From contig NZ_KB823011.1 of NCBI RefSeq assembly GCF_000365025.1, positions 496,001-560,000 on the forward strand: DNA of 64,000 bases, given 5' to 3'. Position numbers and translations under genes: made by a program. This document shows, one piece after another, positions 29,182 to 38,624 of this stretch. Within the stretch, counting starts at the first letter, position 1. Each line of letters begins with the position of its first letter. Below the pieces are notes generated by a model, which was not told the DNA's origin, did no database searches, and saw only the letters and a list, made by a program, of their open reading frames with translations. Source of the DNA: Robiginitomaculum antarcticum DSM 21748. Its GTDB lineage: Bacteria > Pseudomonadota > Alphaproteobacteria > Caulobacterales > Maricaulaceae.

Positions 29182-30569
29182 TGAAAAATATGAAATCTGA
29201 AATTCTTATCGTTGAAGACGAAGCGGATATCCGCAGCCTAATTGCGGGAATATTAGAGGATGAAGGACTTTCGGCCAAACAAGCCGCCAGTAGTGAAGAG
29301 GCTATTTTGGCTTTCCGGGCCCGTAAACCCTCCCTTATTATTCTGGATGTTTGGCTCAAAGGCTCGGGCATGGACGGGATAGAATTATTAGATAAATTCA
29401 AGGCGAGTGATCCAGACATTCCGGTTATTGTCATTTCCGGACATGGCACTGTTGAAACAGCTGTTTCCGCAATTCGTAAGGGGGCCTATGACTATATCGT
29501 CAAGCCGTTTAAAAGTGAAAAGCTCATTGTCACGGCGCACCGTGCGTTGGAAGCCGCTCAGCTCAAACAAGAAAATGCCGAGCTTAAGGGAAGATCAGCA
29601 AATGATGACGATATTATCGGTGAAAGTCAGGCCATCAGCTTTGTGCGGCAGAAGATAAGCCGTATCGCACCGACCAATAGCCGCGTTCTTATCACCGGAC
29701 CATCCGGGGCAGGTAAAGAGTTATTCGCCCGTATGATACACAGTCAAAGCCGACGCTCAAACGGTCCGTTCAAAGCAGTCAATGCCGCGTCTATGGTGCC
29801 GGACCGGGTTGAAGAGGTGCTGTTCGGCGTGGAAGATCAAGATACGCACGCCGTACAATCAGGGCTGTTGGAACGCGCGCATTTGGGAACTTTATATTTA
29901 GATGAAGTTGCTGATATGCCATTGGAAACACAGGGGAAATTATTAAGGCTTTTGGTCGAGCAGAGATTTGTCAGATTAGGCGGATCTGAAGATGTCCAAG
30001 TTGATGTCAGGCTCATCACTTCGACCTCTCGCAATCTGGAAGACGAAACCCGTCTAGGGCGCTTCCGAGAGGATCTTTACCACCGTTTGAATGTCATGCC
30101 GCTCGCTGCGCCGGCATTATCTTCACGGCGGGAAGACATTCCGCAACTGGTAAAATACTTTATCGAACGGCTTTCAACATCGACTGGCCTGCCGCCGCGT
30201 CAGATCGGGGATGATGCAATGGCAGCTTTACAGGCTCATGACTGGCCAGGAAATGTGAGGCAACTGCGCAATAATGTCGAACGGCTTTTGATTTTAGCCA
30301 CCGGAGATCCCGGCACACCTATTACGCTTGAAACTCTACCCCCAGAAGTGTCAGTCGTGCGCCGAAAGAACGGCAAAGACAACTCAGAACGTATGATCGC
30401 CTTGCCGCTTCGGGATGCGCGCGAACATTTTGAGCGGGAATATTTGATCGCGCAAATCGAAAGATTTGGCGGGAATATATCGCGCACAGCAGAATTTGTT
30501 GGTATGGAGCGCTCAGCCCTTCACCGCAAACTCAAATCTCTGGGTGTGCCGCCATCGGGGCGGGAGTAG
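29178..30569 (+). CDS. ntrX: Response regulator NtrX
   Basis: A 463-residue AAA+ response regulator. The receiver has acceptor D57 in IILDVWL, with KPFKSEKL downstream. The AAA+ domain has GPSGAGKELFARMIH, LYLDEVADMPLETQGKLLRLL, FREDLYHRLNVMPL and HDWPGNVRQLRNNVERL. The GAFTGA loop is absent (LFGVEDQDTHAVQSGLLERA lies in its place). A Fis-type helix-turn-helix ends the protein (NISRTAEFVGMERSALHRKL). I keep the ATG at 29178, which overlaps the ntrY stop as ATGA; 29181 and 29190 are also possible starts. trkA follows after 3 bases. Confidence 0.95.
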   Translation: MMKNMKSEILIVEDEADIRSLIAGILEDEGLSAKQAASSEEAILAFRARKPSLIILDVWLKGSGMDGIELLDKFKASDPDIPVIVISGHGTVETAVSAIRKGAYDYIVKPFKSEKLIVTAHRALEAAQLKQENAELKGRSANDDDIIGESQAISFVRQKISRIAPTNSRVLITGPSGAGKELFARMIHSQSRRSNGPFKAVNAASMVPDRVEEVLFGVEDQDTHAVQSGLLERAHLGTLYLDEVADMPLETQGKLLRLLVEQRFVRLGGSEDVQVDVRLITSTSRNLEDETRLGRFREDLYHRLNVMPLAAPALSSRREDIPQLVKYFIERLSTSTGLPPRQIGDDAMAALQAHDWPGNVRQLRNNVERLLILATGDPGTPITLETLPPEVSVVRRKNGKDNSERMIALPLRDAREHFEREYLIAQIERFGGNISRTAEFVGMERSALHRKLKSLGVPPSGRE

Positions 30570-30572
30570 AAT

Positions 30573-31946
30573 ATGGATGTCATCATTTGCGGAGCAGGCC
30601 GCGTGGGTTACGGGATCGCGCAAAAGCTTGCTTCTGAAAGTAATTCAGTCACGGTTGTCGATCTTTCTCAGGATTTGATCCGTCAGATCACGATCGAATT
30701 AGATGTACGCGGGGTGGTGGGTCATGGCTCACATCCGGATATCCTTAAACGCGCCGGCGTTGAAAATGCTGATATGATTATTGCGGTGACGTATTCTGAC
30801 GAGGTAAATATGGTTGCCTGTCAGGTCGCACATTCTATATTCGACGTGCCGGTCAAAGTCGCTCGCGTTCGGGCTCAGAGCTACCTGATGAGCGAGTATA
30901 ACGACCTCTATAGCCGCGAAAATCTGCCTATTGATGTTATTATATCGCCCGAAGTGGAAGTCGGAGAGTCGATATTACGTCGACTTGCGACGCCCGGCGC
31001 GCTCAATGTTGTTCCATTCGGTGATGGTCTCATCAACCTTGTCACTCTGCGCATTGAGGAAAATACACCCATCATTAATACGCCCATACGCCAAATTCCG
31101 GATTTGTTTTCAGGATTGCATGCCTGCGTCGTGGGCATATCTCGTGATGGTCAGGTTTTTGCGCCGCAACCTGATGACCCGCTTGTTCCGGGCGACGAAG
31201 CTTATGTTGTGACAAAGGCCGAGCATACGGCGCGCCTTCTTGATATTGTTGGCGGAGAAGGGCGGCAGGCCCGTCACATCGTTATTATCGGGGCGGGGAA
31301 TGTGGGGGCCTATGTCGCCGCGAGACTGGAAAAAACGCCCGGCATTCGGGTGCGGGTTATCGAGCTTGATAAAACCGTTGCTGAAAATGCGGCTGACACT
31401 TTAAAGCGCACAGTAATTCTTAATGGCGACGCGATGGATGCCAGCGTTCAGGAAGAGGCGGGCGTGATGGACGCTGAGTGCGTCTTGTCTGTCACTAATG
31501 ACGACAAAACGAATATCTTGGCAGGCGTCCTGGCTAAAAAGCTCGGCGCGAAACAGGCCTATAGCCTGATCAACGACCTGTCTTTGCAAAGCATGAAACA
31601 GACTTTGGGAATTGATATGGTTATAGACCCGCGGGGCAGTACGGTGAGCTCAATTCTGCGACACGTCCGACGCGGCCGTATTGTCGATCTTTTTTCTGTT
31701 GAAGAGGGATTGGCCGAGGTCATGGAAGGCGAGGTTTTGGAAACATCGCCTCTGTCCGGGAAAGCGCTTAATGCCGTCGATATTCCGGAAGGAATCGCCA
31801 TTGGCGCAATTTTACGGCAAGGTCAGGTTTTCGAGCCATCTCCTGAACTTGTCCTGAAAATCGGAGACCGTATCGTCCTATTAGCAGAGAAAGACAGCCT
31901 GTCCGAAGTCGAGCGTCTTTTCCGAGTGTCCATGAGCGCATTTTAA
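30573..31946 (+). CDS. trkA: Trk potassium uptake regulator TrkA
   Basis: A 457-residue cytoplasmic ring subunit that gates the TrkH potassium channel in response to nucleotides. Two RCK-N/RCK-C repeats are visible: NAD-binding GAGRVGYGIAQKLA near the start and GAGNVGAYVAARLE near residue 238, each followed by an RCK-C domain. Its place behind ntrX is conserved in alphaproteobacteria. trkH begins 9 bases downstream, giving a complete Trk system. Confidence 0.96.
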   Translation: MDVIICGAGRVGYGIAQKLASESNSVTVVDLSQDLIRQITIELDVRGVVGHGSHPDILKRAGVENADMIIAVTYSDEVNMVACQVAHSIFDVPVKVARVRAQSYLMSEYNDLYSRENLPIDVIISPEVEVGESILRRLATPGALNVVPFGDGLINLVTLRIEENTPIINTPIRQIPDLFSGLHACVVGISRDGQVFAPQPDDPLVPGDEAYVVTKAEHTARLLDIVGGEGRQARHIVIIGAGNVGAYVAARLEKTPGIRVRVIELDKTVAENAADTLKRTVILNGDAMDASVQEEAGVMDAECVLSVTNDDKTNILAGVLAKKLGAKQAYSLINDLSLQSMKQTLGIDMVIDPRGSTVSSILRHVRRGRIVDLFSVEEGLAEVMEGEVLETSPLSGKALNAVDIPEGIAIGAILRQGQVFEPSPELVLKIGDRIVLLAEKDSLSEVERLFRVSMSAF

Positions 31947-31955
31947 AGCATTATT

Positions 31956-33395
31956 ATGGCTATTACTCGCCTCATATTCTGGCTCGGAAACAGCTTTATT
32001 CTATGTGCCTTTATTTTGGCTATTGCCGTTTTTGGCGCGGTTGTCATGGCCGAATTTCCTATTGCAGTAATTTTTGCAGGCTCGGCTTTCTTCTCTGCGC
32101 TTATCGGCGGAATTTTACGTTTGATTACGCAAGATACAGGTTCGCATGAGACGCAGGTTGATGCGCTGGTGTTTTTACTTTTATTCTGGGTTTCGACGCC
32201 GTTACTCCTCTCGATCCCGTTCTGGTTATCAGGGGCAACAGGGTCCGGTGTACAAGCCTATTTTGAAGCTGTATCGGCCTTTACAACAACTGGCGCGACG
32301 ACACTAACGCCTGAAGACTTGCCGCGAAGCCTAATAATCTATCAATGTTTAGTACAGTTTATCGGCGGCGTTATTACTGCAACATTTGCCGTGGCGATCC
32401 TGGCGGCTATAAATTTGGGCGGCACAGGCGTTCATATCTCCAAGTTATTTACGCTGCAGCGCGGTGATATTTTCAGCCGCCTGTTCAAAGTTGGGAGAAC
32501 TGTTGGTGCTGTCTATCTCTCTATAAGCGCAATTTGCTTTCTTCTTATGGCAATGGGCGGAACATCGATATTCAACGCATTTTGTCTCTCGCTCACATCG
32601 ATATCAACAGGTGGAATAACACCACAATCCGGGCCGCTCTCATCTTATGTTGGGCGGTTTGCCACAGGCGTAATGGCGATAACCTGTATACTTGGCGCAG
32701 CCAATATTGGGGTGCTGTCTGACATTCTAAAACGCACCTCCCCGAATAACCGCTCAATACGCCATTTTTTTTCTAATATAGAACATCGCGGATTGATTGC
32801 GATTATGATTCTACTGATTGCGTTTGGGCTTATGTTTTCCGGTCTGGGTGAAGCATTCAATATAATTGTTGAATCAGCTTTTATGGTTAGCTCTGCCGGT
32901 TTCGACTATGAGGTCATTGGCATTGATATGCTACCGCCCGCATTTTTGATCATGATTGCGCTGATTGGCGGCTCGGCCTTGTCCACGGCAGGCGGACTTA
33001 AAATTATTCGACTAATTTTACTTTTCTCCCACGCGGCGACTGATCTTGACCGAATGAGCCATCCGTCACGCGTGAAATTAGTTCAATTTAAAGGCCAGAA
33101 ACTACCCGACTCGCTATTTCTTTCAATTTGGATGTATTTCTTTGGCTATACGCTTGTTTTTGTGGGGGGTATCGTTGCGCTGGCTGCAGCGGGTATAACA
33201 TTTGAATATGCTGTCGCACTTAGTGCTGCAGGTCTATCCAATATCGGCCCGCTTCTGAGCGCGACTTTTCCAGAATTAAGTTACTCCAATTTAAACGGGT
33301 TACAGCTTTCGGCTATGTCCGTCTTAATGCTGATCGGTCGGGTTGAAGTATTAGCCGCATTAGCGGCTTTTTCGCCCTCGTTATGGCGTAAGTGA
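31956..33395 (+). CDS. trkH: Trk potassium transporter membrane subunit TrkH
   Basis: A 479-residue polytopic membrane protein with the four-fold M1-P-M2 design of Trk/Ktr channels. The selectivity-filter glycines are seen in SAFTTTGATTL, SISTGGITPQSGPL, MVSSAGFDYEV and ALSAAGLSNIGPLL, one per repeat. It is the pore for trkA, nine bases upstream. About 90 bases separate it from hfq. Confidence 0.95.
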   Translation: MAITRLIFWLGNSFILCAFILAIAVFGAVVMAEFPIAVIFAGSAFFSALIGGILRLITQDTGSHETQVDALVFLLLFWVSTPLLLSIPFWLSGATGSGVQAYFEAVSAFTTTGATTLTPEDLPRSLIIYQCLVQFIGGVITATFAVAILAAINLGGTGVHISKLFTLQRGDIFSRLFKVGRTVGAVYLSISAICFLLMAMGGTSIFNAFCLSLTSISTGGITPQSGPLSSYVGRFATGVMAITCILGAANIGVLSDILKRTSPNNRSIRHFFSNIEHRGLIAIMILLIAFGLMFSGLGEAFNIIVESAFMVSSAGFDYEVIGIDMLPPAFLIMIALIGGSALSTAGGLKIIRLILLFSHAATDLDRMSHPSRVKLVQFKGQKLPDSLFLSIWMYFFGYTLVFVGGIVALAAAGITFEYAVALSAAGLSNIGPLLSATFPELSYSNLNGLQLSAMSVLMLIGRVEVLAALAAFSPSLWRK

Positions 33396-33484
33396 GTTTT
33401 TTATCTCATGCGCTAGCTTTGGTCTTGAAACCTACACATACGCGCCATAAGACTTTGCGTTAGAAGGTAGCTGGGATAAACATA

Positions 33485-33730
33485 ATGGATAAACGACAAA
33501 ATCTTCAGGACACATTTCTTAATTCTGTCCGCAAATCCAAAACATCGCTGACGATTTACCTGACCAATGGCGTGAAGCTTCAGGGTGTTGTGACATGGTT
33601 TGATAATTTTTGCGTGCTTTTACGCCGTGATGGTCAAGTTCAATTGGTCTATAAACATGCGATTTCCACAATTATGCCCAATGGCCCTGTGTCACTAATG
33701 AGTGAAGAAGAGAGTGACGAGCTTGAATAA
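33485..33730 (+). CDS. hfq: RNA chaperone Hfq
   Basis: An 81-residue Sm-like protein that forms hexamers and pairs small RNAs with mRNAs. Sm1 ([28 protein letters not shown]) and Sm2 ([13 protein letters not shown], with the YKHAIST poly-U binding residues) are complete; the C-terminal tail is very short and acidic, as in alphaproteobacteria. hflX starts five bases after its stop. Confidence 0.98.
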   Translation: MDKRQNLQDTFLNSVRKSKTSLTIYLTNGVKLQGVVTWFDNFCVLLRRDGQVQLVYKHAISTIMPNGPVSLMSEEESDELE

Positions 33731-33735
33731 ACACC

Positions 33736-35052
33736 ATGATTGATCTCGAATCGCGCGTACTGCGCGCTTATGTTGTTCAACCCGTTTTGTCGTCGGACCG
33801 GGCTTATGACTCTGACTATAAACTCGAAGAGGCCAGGCGTCTGGCCGAAGCGCTGGAAGTTGAGGTGGCAGGCGCAGATCTTGTCGCATTACGTGAAATT
33901 CGTGCTGGCGAGTATTTTACATCAGGCAAACTGGACGAGATTAAAGCCTATATAAACTCCCATGATATAGACATCTTGATCGTTAATACCAGTATCGCGC
34001 CGATACAACAGCGTAATCTCGAACGTAAATTGAATGTAAAAGTCGTTGACCGCTCGGGTATGATTTTGGAAATTTTTGGCCTGCGCGCTGCGACCAAAGA
34101 AGGTAAACTTCAGGTCGAACTCGCGCGGCAGGCTTATGAGCGCTCTCGCCTCGTGCGTACCTGGACCCATTTAGAACGTCAGCGCGGCGGTCAGGGCTTT
34201 TTGGCGGGGCCGGGCGAAACGCAGATCGAAAGTGACCGGCGTATGCTGGACAAGAGAATATCCAAGCTGAGATCACAGATTGACGATGTGCGCCGCACCC
34301 GTGAATTACAGCGCAAGCAGCGCCAGCGGGCACCTGAGCGGGTCGTGGCTTTGGTGGGTTATACGAACGCTGGCAAGTCGACAATCTTCAATCGCGTAAC
34401 GGACGGCGACGTTCTCGCCAAAGATATGCTCTTCGCCACATTGGATACAACGCACCGCCTTTTGGATTTACCGAGCGGAAGCAAAGCCATTCTCTCTGAC
34501 ACGGTTGGATTTATTTCCGACCTTCCAACCGATCTTATTACTGCGTTTCGTGCAACGTTGGAAGAAGTGCAAGAAGCTGATCTTATCTTACATATCCGTG
34601 ATATTACCGACCCGCTGGCTGATGACCGCCGTGATGTGGTTATGGATATTCTGCGCTCGCTCAATGCCGGGCCTGAACACGGGCAGCCCATTCTTGAAGT
34701 TCTCAATAAAATTGACTTGCTTGACGATGACGAGAGCGAGTCAGAAGTTAATGCCGCGCGCCGTCTTTTGGACGGGGATGATCATACCGGCGCGATTGGT
34801 ATTTCAGCACTAAACGGACAGGGCGTGGATCGGCTGCTGATGCGGATTGAGGAAATGCTCGGCGCCAGTGACGAAATCATTCATTCGATCATTCCACCCG
34901 CGCAATTTGCTGCCCGGGCGTGGCTTCATGAACATGGCGAGATAATATCCGAACAGATGCGTGATAATGGCGTTATGGATATTAAAGTGCGGTTGCGGTC
35001 TTCTGATGCCGGTATCTATCGCAGCAAACACAGTGATTTAATCGCGGGTTAA
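33736..35052 (+). CDS. hflX: GTPase HflX
   Basis: A 438-residue ribosome-associated GTPase that splits or rescues stalled 70S ribosomes under stress. The N-terminal HflX domain includes GPGETQIESDRRMLDKRI. The G domain has G1 GYTNAGKST, G3 DTVGFISDLP and G4 NKID. It forms the conserved hfq-hflX pair. The stop overlaps the convergent mazG stop at 35049-35052. Confidence 0.96.
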   Translation: MIDLESRVLRAYVVQPVLSSDRAYDSDYKLEEARRLAEALEVEVAGADLVALREIRAGEYFTSGKLDEIKAYINSHDIDILIVNTSIAPIQQRNLERKLNVKVVDRSGMILEIFGLRAATKEGKLQVELARQAYERSRLVRTWTHLERQRGGQGFLAGPGETQIESDRRMLDKRISKLRSQIDDVRRTRELQRKQRQRAPERVVALVGYTNAGKSTIFNRVTDGDVLAKDMLFATLDTTHRLLDLPSGSKAILSDTVGFISDLPTDLITAFRATLEEVQEADLILHIRDITDPLADDRRDVVMDILRSLNAGPEHGQPILEVLNKIDLLDDDESESEVNAARRLLDGDDHTGAIGISALNGQGVDRLLMRIEEMLGASDEIIHSIIPPAQFAARAWLHEHGEIISEQMRDNGVMDIKVRLRSSDAGIYRSKHSDLIAG

Positions 35053-35855
35053 AGCTTTTCGATGCGCTTGGCATCCTGCCAGAGTGTTTCCATGTCATCC
35101 AGTGTCATCTCGGACAATGTTTCGCCGGCGTGCGTTTCGACATGCGTAAATCGCCGTGTGAATTTTTTATTCGCCGCGCGCAATGCGTCTTCAGCGTCCA
35201 CGCCCAAATGACGCGCCATATTTACAGCGGCAAACAGGAAGTCGCCGACTTCTTCGGCGATGTGAGCTGGATTAGAGTTTGATTTCGCTTCGGCAATCTC
35301 GTCGGCTTCTTCTTTGAGTTTGTCGATAACAGGCGCAATATCCGGCCAGTCAAAGCCCACTCGTGCAGCCCGTTTTTGTAGCTTTTGCGCCCGCAGCAGG
35401 GCTGGCAGTCCCAGCGCAACGCCATCAAGAGCACTCACGGAATCACCGGCCTGCGCGCGCTCGCTCGCTTTTTGCTCTTCCCACGCTAGGGTTTGCGCGT
35501 CAGCATCTGCTACGCTTATATTCCCAAATACATGCGGATGACGCCGCACCATTTTCTCGACGAGGCCATTGGCGACATCGTCGAGGTCAAAATATCCGTC
35601 TTCCTGCGCCATTTGCGCATAAAACAAAACTTGAAGAAGAAGATCGCCCAACTCGTCTTTGAGCTCAGCCATATCTTCATTCTCTATCGCTTGAACAACT
35701 TCATATGCCTCTTCGATAGTGTAACGGCCAATGGATTTGTAATCCTGCGCAACATCCCATGGACAGCCGCTTTCTTTATTTCGTAGCTGCGCCATTAATG
35801 TGCGCGCGCGTATAAGCGCGGTAGAACCCAGCTCGGTAACGTCGAAATCACTCAT
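35049..35855 (-). CDS. mazG: Nucleoside triphosphate pyrophosphohydrolase MazG
   Basis: A 268-residue protein with two MazG domains. The first has the metal-binding motif EEAYEVVQAIENEDMAELKD followed by ELGDLL; the second has EEADEIAEA and EEVGDFLFA. It hydrolyses NTPs, possibly clearing aberrant nucleotides or lowering ppGpp indirectly. Its ATG overlaps the ccmD stop (ATGA at 35852-35855), so it appears to be the last gene of the ccmABCD-mazG unit, while its location beside hflX is a known alphaproteobacterial arrangement. Confidence 0.95.
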   Translation of the reverse strand: MSDFDVTELGSTALIRARTLMAQLRNKESGCPWDVAQDYKSIGRYTIEEAYEVVQAIENEDMAELKDELGDLLLQVLFYAQMAQEDGYFDLDDVANGLVEKMVRRHPHVFGNISVADADAQTLAWEEQKASERAQAGDSVSALDGVALGLPALLRAQKLQKRAARVGFDWPDIAPVIDKLKEEADEIAEAKSNSNPAHIAEEVGDFLFAAVNMARHLGVDAEDALRAANKKFTRRFTHVETHAGETLSEMTLDDMETLWQDAKRIEKL

Positions 35856-35953
35856 TTACGACGTCCGTACAGCCACAAACCAACAAGCACGAGCGCGGTC
35901 AGGCCATAAGCTGTCCACACCACAAAGTCATATTTACCAAAATCGGGTATCAT
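35852..35953 (-). CDS. ccmD: Heme exporter protein CcmD
   Basis: A 33-residue single-helix membrane protein, short enough to be missed by routine gene finders. It reads MIPDFGKYDFVVWTAYGLTA and then a hydrophobic stretch ending in the basic GRRK. The Tyr-rich N-terminus and basic end match CcmD, which holds holo-CcmE on the CcmABC complex. The ATG overlaps the ccmC stop and its stop overlaps the mazG ATG, each by 4 bases, so all are translationally coupled. Confidence 0.92.
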   Translation of the reverse strand: MIPDFGKYDFVVWTAYGLTALVLVGLWLYGRRK

Positions 35954-36702
35954 GGCTCCATCCGTGTCAGGGTCGCAGTCGCTGGCGCGTTGATTTTAGC
36001 TGCGCTGTCTTTGCGCTTAATTGCAATATCGCGCAGCACGGCGCGTAAGACGACCCAAGCAAAAAAGAAACTCACGCCGAAAAACATCAGCATAAGCGGG
36101 AGAAGCATTGATAGTGGAAAGTTGGAACTCTCCGTCGTTAAAATACTGGCTTTTTGGTGCATGACGTCATCCCACCAATCGACGCTAAATTTGATGATGG
36201 GCAGGTTAATTGCCCCGACCATAGCGAGTATCCCGGCAATGCGTGCAGCGAGTTTTTTGTTATCCATCGACGACCAAATCGCGATATATCCCAGATAGAT
36301 AAATAAAAGAACTAATGTCGATGTATTGCGGCCATCCCATACCCACCATGTCATCCAGCTTTGCGACCCCCATAAGCTCCCTGTGATCAGCGCAAGCGCG
36401 GTAAAGACGGTGCCTGGCAGGGCGCAATTATAGGCGACACGATCCGCCAAAGGATGGCGCCAGATAAAACTTATAAAGCTCATCACGGCAATAGCACTAT
36501 AGCCCGCCATTGCGACCCACGCGCTGGGCACATGAACATACATAATACGTACGCCTTGACCAAAGCCCTGCGCTTCGGGCGAGGCGTAGAGACCAAAATA
36601 AAATCCGGTCACAATCAGCACAAGCGCTAACCAGCCGCAAATGGGCACAGCTGTGCCGGCGAAGCGTTCAAAACGTTTGGGGTTAGAGAGCCAGTTTATC
36701 AT
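35950..36702 (-). CDS. ccmC: Heme handling protein CcmC
   Basis: A 250-residue inner-membrane protein with six helices that loads heme onto CcmE during cytochrome c maturation. The tryptophan-rich heme-binding segment WGSQSWMTWWVWDGRNT is complete, and the flanking histidines HVPSAW and MHQKAS lie in the expected periplasmic loops. It overlaps ccmB and ccmD by 4 bases each. Confidence 0.96.
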   Translation of the reverse strand: MINWLSNPKRFERFAGTAVPICGWLALVLIVTGFYFGLYASPEAQGFGQGVRIMYVHVPSAWVAMAGYSAIAVMSFISFIWRHPLADRVAYNCALPGTVFTALALITGSLWGSQSWMTWWVWDGRNTSTLVLLFIYLGYIAIWSSMDNKKLAARIAGILAMVGAINLPIIKFSVDWWDDVMHQKASILTTESSNFPLSMLLPLMLMFFGVSFFFAWVVLRAVLRDIAIKRKDSAAKINAPATATLTRMEP

Positions 36703-37355
36703 CCATCTTCCATTGTGGCTTGCAATATCGCCGCAACTGCCGGAATGGCCGCCGCGACAGAAATAAGGCTGACCCCCATTAACGCCAGTCCGTCAGCATT
36801 GAAACCGTAACGTTCATAGGCCTGTGAAAAACTTAAACCAAACATCAGCGTTGGAACGAGAAAGGGCAGACTGATCAGAATAATGACCATGCCGCCCTGA
36901 GACAGTCTCAGTGTTGCGGCGCCGGCTAGCAGAGCATAAGCAAGAATTGCAGGACTGCCTAGCACCAAGCTTAACGTCAGACCAAGCGCGGCCTGCGCTG
37001 ACTGCCCGAACGCAATGGCAACCGGAAACGCCGCGATTAAAAGAGGTACAATGATCGTCAGAGCCATAGCCAGCGCTTTGCTGAGCGCAAAGCCCGCAAA
37101 GCTTCGCCCTGAAAGACGTAACTGTTCTAGATAGCCGTCGGGTAGGCTGGCCTGCCATGATCCTCCGGTGGCAAGTAGTACCGACAGAATGAGCGCAATC
37201 CAGAGCAGGGCGGGCGCAATGGGCGCCATAACCGCGCGTGATCCGCCCAGCGCAATGGCGCAAATCGATGCAAAAAGTGCGAAGAAAACAAGCGCAAAGA
37301 CCCAGCTTCCCGCAAGGCGGCGAGTCAGCAGAAGTTCACGGGACAACAGGCTCAT
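36699..37355 (-). CDS. ccmB: Heme exporter permease CcmB
   Basis: A 218-residue membrane protein with six helices, the permease half of the CcmAB ABC transporter that helps release holo-CcmE. It starts MSLLSRELLLTRRLAGSW, and LPDGYLEQLRLSGRS is characteristic of the family. It overlaps ccmA and ccmC by 4 bases each. Confidence 0.94.
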   Translation of the reverse strand: MSLLSRELLLTRRLAGSWVFALVFFALFASICAIALGGSRAVMAPIAPALLWIALILSVLLATGGSWQASLPDGYLEQLRLSGRSFAGFALSKALAMALTIIVPLLIAAFPVAIAFGQSAQAALGLTLSLVLGSPAILAYALLAGAATLRLSQGGMVIILISLPFLVPTLMFGLSFSQAYERYGFNADGLALMGVSLISVAAAIPAVAAILQATMEDG

Positions 37356-37990
37356 CTGGCTGCACTCAAATTCAAAATAGATGCGCCCGCGCTGATGCGA
37401 CTTGGGACGTGGTGAGTCGCAATCATGGCGGCGCCGCCAGAATTAATATGATTCGTTACCGCCGCCATTAATGCCTCTCTGGCTTCTGCGTCCAGAGCGC
37501 TAAGCGGTTCGTCTAATAGCCATATGGGTTTGTCTGAGCCGATCTGGCGGGCAATGGCGGCGCGGCGGCGCTGTCCTGCTGATAAGGTCTTTATGGGTCG
37601 ATCACGCAGTTGCTGCAGTTGAAATGCGGCGGGCAGGGCGTCCCACATATCATCGCTTTGCATCCAGACCTGCATTTCTTCCGCCGAAGTAAGCGCCGGG
37701 TGCAAGCCGTCTTCGTGTGACAACAAAGAGACAAGCTGCGATGCTGGCACGTCCTCACTATCTTGATTGAACCCCACAGACCCGGTTTCAGGCCGCAATA
37801 TGCCGGCGGCCAATCGAAGAACGGAGCTTTTGCCGACACCGTTTTCACCTGTAACCCATATGAAATCGCCCGGCTTAAGCGTCATAGACAAGCCAGACAG
37901 AATTATCCGTCCCCCGCGCGCAATCGCGCAATTGTCGAGTGTCAGCTTATAGGTCAGATTGCATCCTTTCTTCTGTCTCTTAAACTGCAT
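37352..37990 (-). CDS. ccmA: Heme exporter ATPase CcmA
   Basis: A 212-residue ABC ATPase. Walker A is GENGVGKSS, the signature is LSAGQRRRAAIAR (the LSAGQ form typical of CcmA), and Walker B is IWLLDEPLSALD, with the switch His in THH. It drives CcmB. The ATG at 37990 gives a slightly basic 10-residue extension (MQFKRQKKG); a start a few codons later cannot be excluded. It is divergent from ccmE with 60 bases between. Confidence 0.95.
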   Translation of the reverse strand: MQFKRQKKGCNLTYKLTLDNCAIARGGRIILSGLSMTLKPGDFIWVTGENGVGKSSVLRLAAGILRPETGSVGFNQDSEDVPASQLVSLLSHEDGLHPALTSAEEMQVWMQSDDMWDALPAAFQLQQLRDRPIKTLSAGQRRRAAIARQIGSDKPIWLLDEPLSALDAEAREALMAAVTNHINSGGAAMIATHHVPSRISAGASILNLSAAR

Positions 37991-38050
37991 GGCAAAATTG
38001 CCAAGGCGGTAATTTGTACTTACATGTTTTTGAAATCAAAAGAGGTAAAC

Positions 38051-38482
38051 ATGGCTCCGCCAAAGCGTAACAGACGTCTCGTTGTATTTTTTGGATGCGC
38101 CGTGCTGGCGATTGCCGGCGTCATCCTTCTAATCACCGCTTTGCGCAGCAATACGCAGTTCTTCCACAGCCCCAGCGCCGTTACCCGCGCAGACTTTATC
38201 CCTAAATCAGAGATTTTTAGAATCGGCGGCATGGTTGTTCCTGGAACATTAAAGAGCGAAAGCGGAACGCATCATAGTTTTAGCGTCGCAGATTTTGAGG
38301 CAGAGCCGGACGACAAACCGCTATCGGTACAGTATTCAGGCGTGCTGCCTGATCTGTTTGGTGAAGGCGAGGGGGTTGTGGTTTCAGGCTCTTTAGATGG
38401 GCGTGGCGCCTTTGTCGCTGATAAGGTTCTAGCCAAACATGACAATGAATATGTACCGAAACTTCCTCAGAACGGAACTTAG
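38051..38482 (+). CDS. ccmE: Cytochrome c-type biogenesis heme chaperone CcmE
   Basis: A 143-residue periplasmic heme chaperone with one N-terminal membrane helix (LVVFFGCAVLAIAGVILLI) and an OB-fold. The covalent heme histidine and the following tyrosine are in LAKHDNEYVP, matching the family HDENY pattern with the same His-to-Tyr spacing. The frame is open much further upstream, but the ATG at 38051 is preceded by AGAGGT and gives the family N-terminus. It stands alone on the plus strand; no ccmF, ccmG or ccmH follows here. Confidence 0.95.
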   Translation: MAPPKRNRRLVVFFGCAVLAIAGVILLITALRSNTQFFHSPSAVTRADFIPKSEIFRIGGMVVPGTLKSESGTHHSFSVADFEAEPDDKPLSVQYSGVLPDLFGEGEGVVVSGSLDGRGAFVADKVLAKHDNEYVPKLPQNGT

Positions 38483-38624
38483 CGCAATGAGCGGAAATAA
38501 AATATGAAGCGGCCATAAACCGTTGTGAGGCAAATTCAGAGCCCGTCTTGTCAGTTGTCTGACATTGAGGGCGCATAGACACTTGGATACAGTTTAGACA
38601 TCACCCACATTTAATCCGGCGTGT

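Noticed and set aside
38483-38624. Small gene or RNA between ccmE and the MarR gene
   Set aside because: Only a 5-bp hairpin (GTCAG/CTGAC) is visible; no coding or terminator signal.
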